Assembly: GCF_025770725.1 (NCBI RefSeq)
Contig: NZ_JANZKZ010000005.1
Location: 100,115-164,114, forward strand
Source of the DNA: Sulfurospirillum oryzae
GTDB taxonomy: Bacteria; Campylobacterota; Campylobacteria; Campylobacterales; Sulfurospirillaceae
Direction of reading: 5' to 3'
Length of the DNA: 64,000 nt
Position 1 is the first letter of the stretch; the number at the start of each line of letters is the position of its first letter. Of this stretch, positions 26,568 to 35,068 are shown piece after piece. The notes beneath the pieces were generated by a model. The model was not told where the DNA came from. It saw only the letters and a list, made by a program, of their open reading frames with translations, and searched no databases. The position numbers were made by a program, and so were the translations under genes.

Positions 26568-27194
26568 ATGAGATTTAAGCATTTAAGTATTCGTCACAAG
26601 TTACTCGTCTTTTTAGCCTCTAGCGCGGCATTGGCTCTTGTTATCTCTTCCTTGTTGATTATTGTGTATACGCAAAAAATGCAACATGCTCACCTTCTAG
26701 ATGACCTTGAGCAATCTACGAATGTTATGAGCACCAACATGCAAGCATCTGTCCTTTTTCATGATGAAATCAGTGCCCATAAAATGCTTTTGGCTTTTGA
26801 GAGCAATCCTCATATTATGAGTGCTTGGGTTTTGGATGAAGAGGGAAGAATGTTGAGTGCTTTTACCTCAAAAAGGCATTCAGCAAAAGAGGTTGAGACG
26901 CTAAATGCCACATTGGAATTTTTGATTCAAACGCAAAAACAGAAGCTCTTTGAAAAACAAGAGAGTGTTCAGTACACCAGCGATAGTAGTATGGCAATTG
27001 TAGACCCCATTGTTTACGAAGGCAATACCATAGGTGCGCTCGTCATTGCCAGCGACACCATGCAGTTTAAACAGATGATGTACGATTTTATCATGATTCA
27101 AGTTTTTATCTCACTGGTGACTTTGGCTATTATTTTTCTGCTTTCATGGTGGGGTGGTTTCAAAAGCCTTTCATCAATCCTGTCGTCTCTTTGA
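26568..27194 (+). CDS. YfiN-like diguanylate cyclase, N-terminal part (frameshifted)
   Basis: This frame encodes TM1 (about 12-33), a periplasmic CHASE8-like domain (about 40-160) and TM2 (about 167-190), then ends shortly after TM2 with out-of-frame residues. The HAMP and GGDEF domains that should follow are in another frame starting about 27146. It is therefore the sensor half of a single YfiN/TpbB-type protein interrupted by a -1 (or +2) change between about 27140 and 27190. Whether this is a sequencing error, a true mutation or recoding cannot be decided here. It begins 20 nt after aroC and is followed by yfiR-like and TonB-receptor genes. Confidence 0.8.
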   Translation: MRFKHLSIRHKLLVFLASSAALALVISSLLIIVYTQKMQHAHLLDDLEQSTNVMSTNMQASVLFHDEISAHKMLLAFESNPHIMSAWVLDEEGRMLSAFTSKRHSAKEVETLNATLEFLIQTQKQKLFEKQESVQYTSDSSMAIVDPIVYEGNTIGALVIASDTMQFKQMMYDFIMIQVFISLVTLAIIFLLSWWGGFKSLSSILSSL

Positions 27195-27844
27195 TTGACA
27201 CATTTCAAAAGATTGCGGAGACGAAAAATTATGCTACTTCAGTGAAGCTGGCTCAAAATGATGAGTTTGGTGTTTTGTATGAGCACTTCAACTCCATGCT
27301 TGTTGAAATTAAAGAGCGAGATGAGCGGTTATTGCACCTTGCGAGCACCGACAGTCTTACAGGACTCTCCAATCGCCACTATGCGATGGAAATGATGCAC
27401 ACTTTAGTTGCAAAGGCGCTCAGGCATAAAGGTTTTTTGAGTGTTATCATGCTCGACATTGACCATTTTAAAATGATTAATGATACGTATGGACATATCG
27501 CAGGTGATGAAGTCCTGCGCGTGATTGCGAAATTGATCGTTGAATGTGCCAGAGAGTATGATGTGGTAGCGCGTGTGGGCGGTGAAGAGTTCTTAATTGT
27601 GTGTGATGGTTGCGATCAGCACGCTCTATCTGTCATTGCAGAACGTATTCGCTCTCGTGTTGAAGCAACAAAAATATATTATGAAACAGCTCTTATCTCC
27701 GTGACAATCAGCGTAGGTGGGTATGTGCATGTCCCCACTTCAAATAACATCGAACCTCTGCTTAAAATAGCAGATGATGCGTTGTATGAAGCTAAAACAT
27801 TAGGGCGAAATTGTGTTGTGCTTAAAGGGAGTGCATGCGCTTAA
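27146..27844 (+). CDS. YfiN-like diguanylate cyclase, HAMP-GGDEF part (frameshifted)
   Basis: The frame starts within the HAMP domain (INPVVSLIDTFQKIAE...NDEFGVLYEHFNSML, about 10-55) and continues with a complete GGDEF domain: DSLTGLSNRHYAMEMM, MLDIDHFKMINDTYGH and the active-site motif RVGGEEFLIV, with an REYD inhibitory site five residues before it. No ribosome binding site precedes the ATG at 27146, and the preceding TM2 is in the other frame, so it is the C-terminal half of the gene starting at 26568. The GGEEF site itself is intact and could make cyclic di-GMP if expressed. Confidence 0.85.
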   Translation: MVGWFQKPFINPVVSLIDTFQKIAETKNYATSVKLAQNDEFGVLYEHFNSMLVEIKERDERLLHLASTDSLTGLSNRHYAMEMMHTLVAKALRHKGFLSVIMLDIDHFKMINDTYGHIAGDEVLRVIAKLIVECAREYDVVARVGGEEFLIVCDGCDQHALSVIAERIRSRVEATKIYYETALISVTISVGGYVHVPTSNNIEPLLKIADDALYEAKTLGRNCVVLKGSACA

Positions 27845-28353
27845 TCAAGGCTATTTTACTGTTAGGTTTGGTTGTTGCTTTAGCATGGGGAAGCGATGAA
27901 GAGCGCAAATTAGAAGCCGCTTTTTTAGGGCGGTTTGCAAGTTATATTGATTGGGAAGCGAAATCAAAAGAGTATTTTATTATCACCCTTATTGATGAAA
28001 ATCCTTTTGGGTCTATTTTAAATAATCTTTACATTGACAAACGTATTAAAGGCAAACCCGTCTTAGTGCGACTGGTGAGGAAGGTGGAAGAGATTGGCTT
28101 AACGGATCTTTTATTTATAACCCTCAACACGCAAAAAGACCGACTTGAGGCGATTAGATATGCGCAAGAACACTCTATTTTAAGTATCAGTGAATCCAGA
28201 GGTTTTGCTGGGAGCGGTGGGATTATTCAGCTTAATTTTGTCGATCAAAAGATTCGCATTACTATCAATCACGATGCCGCAACACGCTCTGGCATTAAAA
28301 TTGCCTCTCCATTACTCTCTGTTGCTACAGTACTTCAAAGAGGCAAGCCATGA
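27835..28353 (+). CDS. YfiR family periplasmic protein
   Basis: A signal peptide (1-19, ending AWGS) precedes a YfiR/DUF4154 domain: KLEAAFLGRFASYIDWE, FIITLIDENPFGSIL, a central Rossmann-like LLFITLNTQKDRLEAIRY, and RGFAGSGGIIQLNFVDQKIRITINHDAA. In Pseudomonas YfiR is a periplasmic inhibitor of the diguanylate cyclase YfiN. No cysteine is present, so the disulfides of Pseudomonas YfiR are absent. It overlaps the cyclase frame by 10 nt and the receptor gene by 4 nt, so the three form one operon. Confidence 0.88.
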   Translation: MRLIKAILLLGLVVALAWGSDEERKLEAAFLGRFASYIDWEAKSKEYFIITLIDENPFGSILNNLYIDKRIKGKPVLVRLVRKVEEIGLTDLLFITLNTQKDRLEAIRYAQEHSILSISESRGFAGSGGIIQLNFVDQKIRITINHDAATRSGIKIASPLLSVATVLQRGKP

Positions 28354-30716
28354 AAATCTTGTCTTTTAGTCTTATGGTATCTCTACTCTGTCTAGGTATG
28401 CACGCGCAAGAAGAGCAAACGGCTCAAAAGCACAATGCGTATTATGATAAATCGTTAGAAGAGCTCTTAAATGTGGAAACACAAGCCAAAGCCAATGTAG
28501 GCTCTCGTAGTGGTGCGCGTGATGCTTTGGATGCGCTCGTTCCTATTGATGTCATTAGCCAAGAGCAGCTTCAAAGCAGTGGTTACACCGAACTTGGCAA
28601 AGTTCTCTCAAAACTGATTGCGGGTTTTAACTACCCGAGACCTTCCATTGCGGATGGAACGGATCATTCTCCTCCTTTTACCTTGCGAGGGATGAATCCA
28701 GACCAAGTTTTAGTACTCATCAATGGCAAGCGTTTGCACCAAAGTTCACTTCTCAATGTCAATGGAACGATTGGAAGAGGAAGTTTGAGTGTCGATCTTA
28801 ACACCATTCCTTTGCGCTCCATTGAGCGAATAGAGGTGTTACGAGACGGCGCTGCTGCACAGTATGGCTCTGACGCGATTGCGGGAATTATTAACATTGT
28901 GCTGAAAGGATATGGCAGTCAAAGCGTAGCAACCATCAGCTACGGCGTTACGCATGAGGGTGATGGCGTGATGCGCCAGTCGGATCTTTTTTATACGCTT
29001 CCGTTAAAAGAAGATGGTTTTGCAAACATCACCGTTGAAGCTAAAGATCGAGGAGCCACCAATCGCGCGGAAGCTGATATTTACAATAACAATCTCATCG
29101 ACACCCATTTTGGTGATGCAAAAACGCAAGACCTCCTTTTAGCACTCAACGTTGAAGCGCCAAGAGATGATCTGATTTGGTATATGCACGGTAATTTTGA
29201 TGATAGACATAGCCGTGCGGGTGCCTACTTTCGCAATCCTGCTGATTTTAGAAATATTCCCTCCGTCTACCCCAATGGCTACCTTCCTTCTATTCACCCA
29301 GAGATTATCGATGGTACATGGGCAGGAGGATTGAGGGGGATTTTAGAGAATGGCCTTAAATGGGATGCAAGTTATACTTTAGGATATAACGACTACCATT
29401 TTTATGTGGACAATACGTTGAATCGCTCTTTGGGTGTTGCATCACCGCATTCGTTTGACAGTGGTGGTACGCGTTATCTCGAGCAGATTTTCAATTTTGA
29501 CCTCTCTCGCACCATTGATAAATGGCAAGTTGCTGGAGGAGTGGAAGTTCGCAAGGAGAACTATCAGATTTATCGTGGGGATGAAGCCTCCTATGCACTT
29601 GGTAGCTTCTCTTCGGCTTCTGGTGCGCAAGGTTTCCCTGGATTTCGTCCTGAAAATGAGGTTGATGCATCTCGCTATAACGTTGCGGCGTATCTTGATA
29701 ATACCTACACTTTTACCAATTGGCTCTCCACAGATGTGGCCCTTCGAAGTGAATACTATAACGACTTTGGTTCAACGTTAGATGGTAAAATTGCTTTGCG
29801 CGTAAAGCCGAGCGAAGATTGGCTTGTTCGTACCAGTGCTAGTACTGGTTTTCGAGCCCCTTCCTTGGCACAGTCCAATTTCACCTACACACAGATGATT
29901 GAAGATGCAGGCAATATCGTCACATTTGGCAATTACGGTGTCAATGATCCCGTTGCGCGTGCGCTTGGCGCAACTGACTTAAAGCCTGAAACATCACAGC
30001 ATTACACAATGGGTTTTGTCTATCAGCCCATTTCCAACTTCTCCATTAGCGCAGATTATTTTATCACCGATATTCAAGATCGCATTATGGCAACAGGCTA
30101 TATTAGTGGCTATACGATCTCAGGTTTGAGTGCATACGCGCAAAGTATTTTAAGTGCTAACAACGTTGATGGTGCGGTCTATTTTGCCAATGCCTTCTCC
30201 ACACGCACACGTGGATTTGATGTACGCATGGACTATAAATACGACCTTGATTCGGGTGCGAAAATGAAGCATGCTTTAGCGTACAATAGGTCAGAAACCC
30301 ACATCACGAAGCTGAACGATGCGCCCTCTGTCTTGGGTGTCTCGATGATTGATTTGATGGTAGATCCTTTTGTAAAGGTCACTCTTGAAGAGGGACAGCC
30401 GATTGATTCTGTCAAGTTTTGGAATAAGTATGAAACCAAAGCGTTTGATTGGATTGTGAATGTCAATCGTTTTGGAAGTTTTAAAAGCACAGACTACTAT
30501 ACGCCTATTACCTTTAGAGCCAAATGGACGGTAGATACCGAGCTGGTCTTTCACATCAATAAAGAGTTCAGTATCGCAATTGGTGCAGAAAACCTTTTCA
30601 ACGCTATGCCTGATCCTTGGCCAAATTCGCAAGATTGGGTTGTGAAGTATTCAGAGTATGCCCCTTTTGGTTACAATGGAGCGTACTACTATGCAAGAGC
30701 ACAATGGCGTTTTTAA
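28350..30716 (+). CDS. TonB-dependent outer membrane receptor
   Basis: A signal peptide (1-19) is followed by a short lead with SLEELLNVE, a plug domain (about 55-175: VPIDVISQEQLQSSGYTELGKVLSKL, FTLRGMNPDQVLVLINGKR, IERIEVLRDGAAAQYGSDAIAGIINIVLK), and a beta-barrel to the terminal RAQWRF. The 788-residue length is usual. It would import a large scarce compound at the cost of proton-motive force passed by TonB. There is no N-terminal STN signalling domain. Translational coupling (ATGA) to the YfiR gene suggests that receptor occupancy is reported to the cyclase through YfiR. Substrate unknown. Confidence 0.93.
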   Translation: MKILSFSLMVSLLCLGMHAQEEQTAQKHNAYYDKSLEELLNVETQAKANVGSRSGARDALDALVPIDVISQEQLQSSGYTELGKVLSKLIAGFNYPRPSIADGTDHSPPFTLRGMNPDQVLVLINGKRLHQSSLLNVNGTIGRGSLSVDLNTIPLRSIERIEVLRDGAAAQYGSDAIAGIINIVLKGYGSQSVATISYGVTHEGDGVMRQSDLFYTLPLKEDGFANITVEAKDRGATNRAEADIYNNNLIDTHFGDAKTQDLLLALNVEAPRDDLIWYMHGNFDDRHSRAGAYFRNPADFRNIPSVYPNGYLPSIHPEIIDGTWAGGLRGILENGLKWDASYTLGYNDYHFYVDNTLNRSLGVASPHSFDSGGTRYLEQIFNFDLSRTIDKWQVAGGVEVRKENYQIYRGDEASYALGSFSSASGAQGFPGFRPENEVDASRYNVAAYLDNTYTFTNWLSTDVALRSEYYNDFGSTLDGKIALRVKPSEDWLVRTSASTGFRAPSLAQSNFTYTQMIEDAGNIVTFGNYGVNDPVARALGATDLKPETSQHYTMGFVYQPISNFSISADYFITDIQDRIMATGYISGYTISGLSAYAQSILSANNVDGAVYFANAFSTRTRGFDVRMDYKYDLDSGAKMKHALAYNRSETHITKLNDAPSVLGVSMIDLMVDPFVKVTLEEGQPIDSVKFWNKYETKAFDWIVNVNRFGSFKSTDYYTPITFRAKWTVDTELVFHINKEFSIAIGAENLFNAMPDPWPNSQDWVVKYSEYAPFGYNGAYYYARAQWRF

Positions 30717-30729
30717 CAACAGGTGTATT

Positions 30730-32307
30730 TTAGCTTAATGGAAAGCTAATGTGAAAACATGTTCGCTCATCTTTACATGTAACGCTTAGTTTTCCTCCAA
30801 AATGTTTCTCTATGATCGTCTTACTCACATAAAGTTCTAAGCCTGTACTATCCAAGTTTGACGTGGTTGTTAAAGAAGGTTTGAAGATGTTGTTACGTGC
30901 TTCTTCCGTCATGCCACCAGCGTTGTCTTCAATTTCAATATAAACCGTCTGATCATTAATAAAAGTACGAAGCTGAATTTGCTTGTTTGGATGAGGGCTT
31001 TTTAAGAACGCTTCATTGGCATTTTTGATCAGGTTTAAAATGACCTGCACGAGATCATTGGCGTAAATGGTAAGCGGTGGTATAAAATTATACCCTTTAA
31101 TAATCGTAATCTCATGATTTTCAAGCGTTTTTTCAATCAGTGCAAGTGTATTATCAATGACCGTATTAACGTTGGTATTAGGCTGTTTTTTTGTATTGGG
31201 TTTAAAAAAATCTTGAAAGTCATCAAGCGTACGAGAGAGGTAAAGTGTTTGACGGGTCAGTTGTTCATAGTACTGGATTGCTTTTTGCGTTGTTATTGTC
31301 TGTGAATCAGCATCTGTTTTAAGATTGTTAGCGATAATTGAGAGAATAGAAAGAGGCTGTTTCCATTGATAGGCGATCATGCTGATCATCTCGCCTATGG
31401 CAGCACTTCGTGACTGAATAAGAAGTGCTTTTTCGCTCTCTTTCAACGCAGTGATTTTGCGACTTAAAAGATGTTTGAAAAAAGCAATCAAACCTAAAAG
31501 AATGCAGAACACCATCAGTACAGCAGCAAATGTCCATATAACCCAATCCGGTAGCGTCGTATGTGTATTCTGATCAATCCATTTATTCTTAGCGGTATAA
31601 AAAATCGACATAGGGTCTTTTTTATAGGTTTTGAGTGTTGTATCAACAGTAGTTTTGATTTGTGTATCAAGTGTTTTAGAAAAAGCGAACTTTAAAAGAG
31701 CAGGGTTAAATAAGATATTTGTTTGGTAAAAATGGCGCAATACTTGCGATTGGCTACCGTAAAAATTATTGACAACCATAGCATCGACTTGTTTATTTTT
31801 GAGGAATTTTACGGCTTGCTCAAAGCTTTCTACTTCGATGAAAAAAGGGTAAATATCAAATGAAATGGCACTTTCTTTGAGGGCTTCTTGTTGAATACTA
31901 TTTTTCAAAACGGCAATGCGCTTAGCGTGCAGATCAAGCATCGAAAAGATTTGACTCTCTTTGTTCGCATAGATGGATGACCAGCTTGAGAGAACGACTT
32001 CATAACCAAAATCAAAACGTTTTTCTCTTGTTTTTGAGTAGGCAACATCGGGCATAATGTCAAGCTCACCACTTTCAAGTTTGTTCAAACACTCTTCCCA
32101 TTCGCAAGGGATATAATTGAGTTTCCAGTGATTATCTTTGGCGATTTGATTTAAAAGTTCAATAAAAAAACCCGAAGGCTGGTTTTCTTTATCTAAAAAG
32201 ATTTTAGGAGCATTGTTATAAATACCTACGTTAAGTGTAGTTTCGGCATGAAGGGGTTGGTTAAAGGTGTAAAGAAAAATAAGGGTGAGATAAAAAAGAT
32301 TCTTCAT
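30730..32307 (-). CDS. SBP_bac_3-type sensor kinase lacking the phospho-acceptor His
   Basis: A signal peptide (1-21) precedes a periplasmic solute-binding domain of the SBP_bac_3 type (about 24-245, LNVGIYNNAPKIFLDKENQPSGFFIELL), a transmembrane helix (about 253-275), a dimerisation helix pair and an HATPase domain. The usual Campylobacterota motif IAHQWRQPL reads IAYQWKQPL: codon 313 is TAT (Tyr), one base from CAT (His). The N box (NLIKNANEAF) and G1 (DNAGGM) look sound, but G2 is STGLEL in place of GTGLGL. Autophosphorylation by the usual route is therefore unlikely. No response regulator gene is adjacent. Confidence 0.85.
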   Translation of the reverse strand: MKNLFYLTLIFLYTFNQPLHAETTLNVGIYNNAPKIFLDKENQPSGFFIELLNQIAKDNHWKLNYIPCEWEECLNKLESGELDIMPDVAYSKTREKRFDFGYEVVLSSWSSIYANKESQIFSMLDLHAKRIAVLKNSIQQEALKESAISFDIYPFFIEVESFEQAVKFLKNKQVDAMVVNNFYGSQSQVLRHFYQTNILFNPALLKFAFSKTLDTQIKTTVDTTLKTYKKDPMSIFYTAKNKWIDQNTHTTLPDWVIWTFAAVLMVFCILLGLIAFFKHLLSRKITALKESEKALLIQSRSAAIGEMISMIAYQWKQPLSILSIIANNLKTDADSQTITTQKAIQYYEQLTRQTLYLSRTLDDFQDFFKPNTKKQPNTNVNTVIDNTLALIEKTLENHEITIIKGYNFIPPLTIYANDLVQVILNLIKNANEAFLKSPHPNKQIQLRTFINDQTVYIEIEDNAGGMTEEARNNIFKPSLTTTSNLDSTGLELYVSKTIIEKHFGGKLSVTCKDERTCFHISFPLS

Positions 32308-32385
32308 GGCTCTCTCGTCCTCCTCTTTTGATTAAAAGTATTAGAAGAGATATTATCTAATTTTTATTGATAAAGTTTTGAAAGA

Positions 32386-32407
32386 GTGGCTACCCATTGG
32401 TAGCCAC
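32386..32407 (-). terminator. Terminator after feoAB
   Basis: A perfect 9-bp stem (GTGGCTACC with GGTAGCCAC) with loop CATT lies 6 nt beyond the feoB stop and, on the minus strand, is followed by TCTTTCAAAACTTT. Confidence 0.75.
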
Positions 32408-32412
32408 GGATG

Positions 32413-34587
32413 TTAACTAAAAAAAGTAATGCTTTGATAGGTGATAAAAGAAAGTACCCATGCCGTTGCAAAGGTGAAAATAACTAAATAGACCGTATAT
32501 TTTGGCTCCTCTGCTTCTTTGGCAAAGACAGAAGTTGCCGCAAGGCATGGTAGGTAAACCATAACAAAGACAATAAATGCCATCGCAGAAGCAAAGCTTA
32601 TATTAGCGGTAATAATAGCACGAAGCGAGCTATCGTCTTCGCTGACTTTATCGCCTAAGGAATACAGAACACCCAGGGTTGAGACGATGACTTCTTTGGC
32701 GGCGAGTCCACTAAAGGTCGCAACACTCATCTTCCAGTCAAAACCCAGTGGTGCAAAGGCTGGCTCAATGGTTTTACCAATCATTCCAAGGTAAGTGTGC
32801 TCCATCAATTTCTCACGTTTTTCGTTTTCTAGAGCTTTGATTGCATCTTCAATAGAGACACTTTTATCTTCATCAATAGTTTTCACAGCCTCGTCAACAC
32901 TGCTTTTTTCTTCATTCGTACTTGGTTGTAGCGCTTCAATTTTAGTAGTGTACTCTTGCTCAATCAAGCTATTTTTGGGGTAAGAGCTGATAAACCAGAT
33001 GAGCATTGAAGCCATTAAAATAAACGTCCCTGCTTTTTTCACATACATCGTTGATTTGGCATAGACCACAAACCAAAGTAGTTTTATGCTTGGTAGTCGA
33101 TACTTTGGCATCTCCATAACGAAAGGCTCGTCTTCGCCTTTAAAGGCACTTACACGAAGAATTTTAGCCGCAATAAGCCCTAAAAGTGCGCCTACAATAT
33201 AGATTCCAAACAGAACATTTCCCGCCATCTCTTCTTCAAAGAAAGCGCCAGCGAAAAGAACATACACCGGAAGACGTGCGCCACAACTCATAAAGCCGAT
33301 GATAAACATGGTAAGAAGACGGTCTTTTTTGTTCTTCAAAGTACGTGCCGCCATGTATGCTGGAACGGAGCAACCAAAGCCTGTTACAAGAGGTACGAAG
33401 CTTTTGCCGTGAAGCCCAAATTTGTGAAAGAAGCCATCGAGTAAGAAAGCGGCTCTTGACATATACCCCGTCGTTTCAAGAAGGGCAATGCCCAAAAAGA
33501 GAATCATAATGTTTGGTAAAAACATCACGACACTACCCACACCTGCGATGATACCATCGACAATCAGCGATTTGAGTGCTTCATTGGATATGGTACTACC
33601 GATTGTTTCACCCAGCCAGCCAAAACTCGCCTCAATCCAATCCATCGGAATTCTTCCCAACGTAAAAGTCAGTTGAAAGAGTCCCCACATCAAAAAGATA
33701 AAGATCGGAAGCCCTAAAAGTTTATGAATTAAAATCGCATCAATCGTCTGCGTGAAGTTTTTGCGCACCACTTTGGTGACATGAAGTACTTCAGCACTTA
33801 GCCCTGCACTAAATGCACCGTGTTGGCGATTGATAATCTCATCGATCTCTTCACTTTGAGCGTACATGTAAACATGTCCAAGCGCATTATTGAGAATAGG
33901 ATGCAACTCGACATACAAAGGTTGTTCGTGCATCAGCGCATAAATCTCTCTTTTTTGCCATAAAAGACCTACAGCAATTTGACGGTTAGAAAAATGAGGG
34001 GTCGTAAAATGTTTATCCTCTAAAAAACGCACAATGGTTTGGAGTTGTTCTTCAACTTCATCGCTGTAAATAAGCTTAGGTGCAACAAACTCATTTTTGG
34101 TTACATGTAAAATCTCATCAACCAAAAATTCGATATTGGTTTTGGTTTTAGAAGAGACACGTACGCATGGTACTGATAGAATTTTACTCATAGCATCTGC
34201 GTCAATATCAATCCCTTCTTTAATCGCTTCATCGTCCATATTCAGAGCAATGACCATCTTTTTTTGAAGTTCCATCAACTCTGTTGTCAGCATCAAATTT
34301 CGCTCCAAGTTGGTCGAGTCAAGGACATTTAAGATGAGATCATATTCGCCTTTTTGCAAAAAGTCTTTAGTGACTTTTTCATCGGCGGAAAAATCTTCAA
34401 GCGAATAAAGACCAGGAAGATCAATAAATTCAAGTGCAAACCCTTCTGTACTTAAACGTGCGGTTGCTTTTTCAACCGTGACACCGGCAAAGTTTCCAAT
34501 TTTGAGGTTTGAACCACTGATCGCATTAGCAAGATGGCTTTTGCCGACATTGGGTTGACCTACAAGCGCAATAACAATTTTTTTCAT
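32413..34587 (-). CDS. feoB: Ferrous iron transporter FeoB
   Basis: The N-terminal G domain has GQPNVGKS (G1, 10-17), FAGVTVEKA (G2), DLPGLY (G3), NMDD (G4) and SSK (G5). A helical regulatory region and a polytopic membrane domain follow, with Gate motifs such as VGSVVMFLPNIMILFLGIALLE, GFGCSVPAYMAARTL and GAFFEEEM. It imports Fe(II) across the inner membrane. A charged insertion (about 555-595) lies between two late membrane helices. It overlaps feoA by one base (TAATG) and shares the Fur-like site upstream of feoA. Confidence 0.97.
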   Translation of the reverse strand: MKKIVIALVGQPNVGKSHLANAISGSNLKIGNFAGVTVEKATARLSTEGFALEFIDLPGLYSLEDFSADEKVTKDFLQKGEYDLILNVLDSTNLERNLMLTTELMELQKKMVIALNMDDEAIKEGIDIDADAMSKILSVPCVRVSSKTKTNIEFLVDEILHVTKNEFVAPKLIYSDEVEEQLQTIVRFLEDKHFTTPHFSNRQIAVGLLWQKREIYALMHEQPLYVELHPILNNALGHVYMYAQSEEIDEIINRQHGAFSAGLSAEVLHVTKVVRKNFTQTIDAILIHKLLGLPIFIFLMWGLFQLTFTLGRIPMDWIEASFGWLGETIGSTISNEALKSLIVDGIIAGVGSVVMFLPNIMILFLGIALLETTGYMSRAAFLLDGFFHKFGLHGKSFVPLVTGFGCSVPAYMAARTLKNKKDRLLTMFIIGFMSCGARLPVYVLFAGAFFEEEMAGNVLFGIYIVGALLGLIAAKILRVSAFKGEDEPFVMEMPKYRLPSIKLLWFVVYAKSTMYVKKAGTFILMASMLIWFISSYPKNSLIEQEYTTKIEALQPSTNEEKSSVDEAVKTIDEDKSVSIEDAIKALENEKREKLMEHTYLGMIGKTIEPAFAPLGFDWKMSVATFSGLAAKEVIVSTLGVLYSLGDKVSEDDSSLRAIITANISFASAMAFIVFVMVYLPCLAATSVFAKEAEEPKYTVYLVIFTFATAWVLSFITYQSITFFS

Positions 34588-34814
34588 TATGCTACCTCCA
34601 CTTCAATCAGTTTAGCTTCATCAAAACGCAAAGCAATAGAACTAAAGCCAATAATAATTTTGATGGTATTTTTTTGAAGGCTGGTTTCGACCACTTCGAC
34701 CTCTTTGCCAATGCCAAGCCCTAGTGAGAGGAGGCGTTTTTTGAGAGTGTTTTGCGCATGAATCGTTTTTATAAGCGCTTTTTGGTTTTTGTTGATTTGT
34801 GATAAATCGATCAT
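34587..34814 (-). CDS. feoA: Ferrous iron transport accessory protein FeoA
   Basis: This 75-residue SH3-like protein (LKKRLLSLGLGIGKEVEVVE...IIIGFSSIALRFDEAKLIEVE) has the FeoA pattern of a Leu-Gly-rich turn and a late strand that resembles DtxR SH3 domains. It acts with FeoB in Fe(II) uptake. AAAGGAG precedes the ATG. The Fur-like operator lies about 55 nt upstream. Confidence 0.93.
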   Translation of the reverse strand: MIDLSQINKNQKALIKTIHAQNTLKKRLLSLGLGIGKEVEVVETSLQKNTIKIIIGFSSIALRFDEAKLIEVEVA

Positions 34815-34868
34815 AAACTATCTCCTTTGTTTTACCAAAACCTGCTCTGATGAAAATATGTTTTTAGG

Positions 34869-34891
34869 TTTTGATAATTGTTATTGAAATA
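34869..34891 (-). promoter_or_regulatory. Fur-box-like operator upstream of feoAB
   Basis: The 23-nt sequence is identical to 10-32 before the porin operon. TGATAATTGTTATTG matches the 7-1-7 Fur core at about 11 of 14 positions. An AT-rich TATTAT that could serve as -10 lies directly upstream on the minus strand, so binding would block transcription under iron-replete conditions. The feoAB context supports Fur. Confidence 0.65.
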
Positions 34892-34939
34892 ATAGATAAA
34901 CAAAGCTTTGACTTTGCTTTATTTTGATTTCTGTTATCA

Positions 34940-35068
34940 ATTTATAAAAAGAGGATTAGGCTTCTTGCAAAACGCATTGTTCAAGAAGGAAAAGTACCCA
35001 AGGTGCGTGGGCTCTCTTTCGAGGAAAAGCCAGTGTTAACGTAGTCTTTAGAGTTTTACAAAACTCTA
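34940..35068. other. Structured intergenic segment, candidate non-coding RNA
   Basis: Between rnhB and the feoAB promoter there is no gene, but there are four close hairpins: CTTCTTG/CAAGAAG (34961-34988), CCCA/TGGG (34997-35011), GGCT/AGCC enclosing CTC-TTTC-GAG (35010-35031) and a 9-bp stem at 35049-35068. On the minus strand the third is capped by a GAAA tetraloop, and the first is followed by a CTTTTT tract. I do not recognise an RNA family. The 35049-35068 stem may simply terminate rnhB. Confidence 0.35.

Noticed and set aside
30730..30749. TTAGCTT/AAGCTAA hairpin between the TonB receptor and the convergent kinase
   Set aside because: The stem is only 7 bp, AT-rich, overlaps the kinase stop codon and has no T tract on the plus strand. 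Too weak to call a terminator.
34991..35011. tmRNA-like string ACCCAAGGTGC
   Set aside because: It resembles part of E. coli tmRNA, but no tRNA-like ends, tag frame or acceptor stem are nearby.
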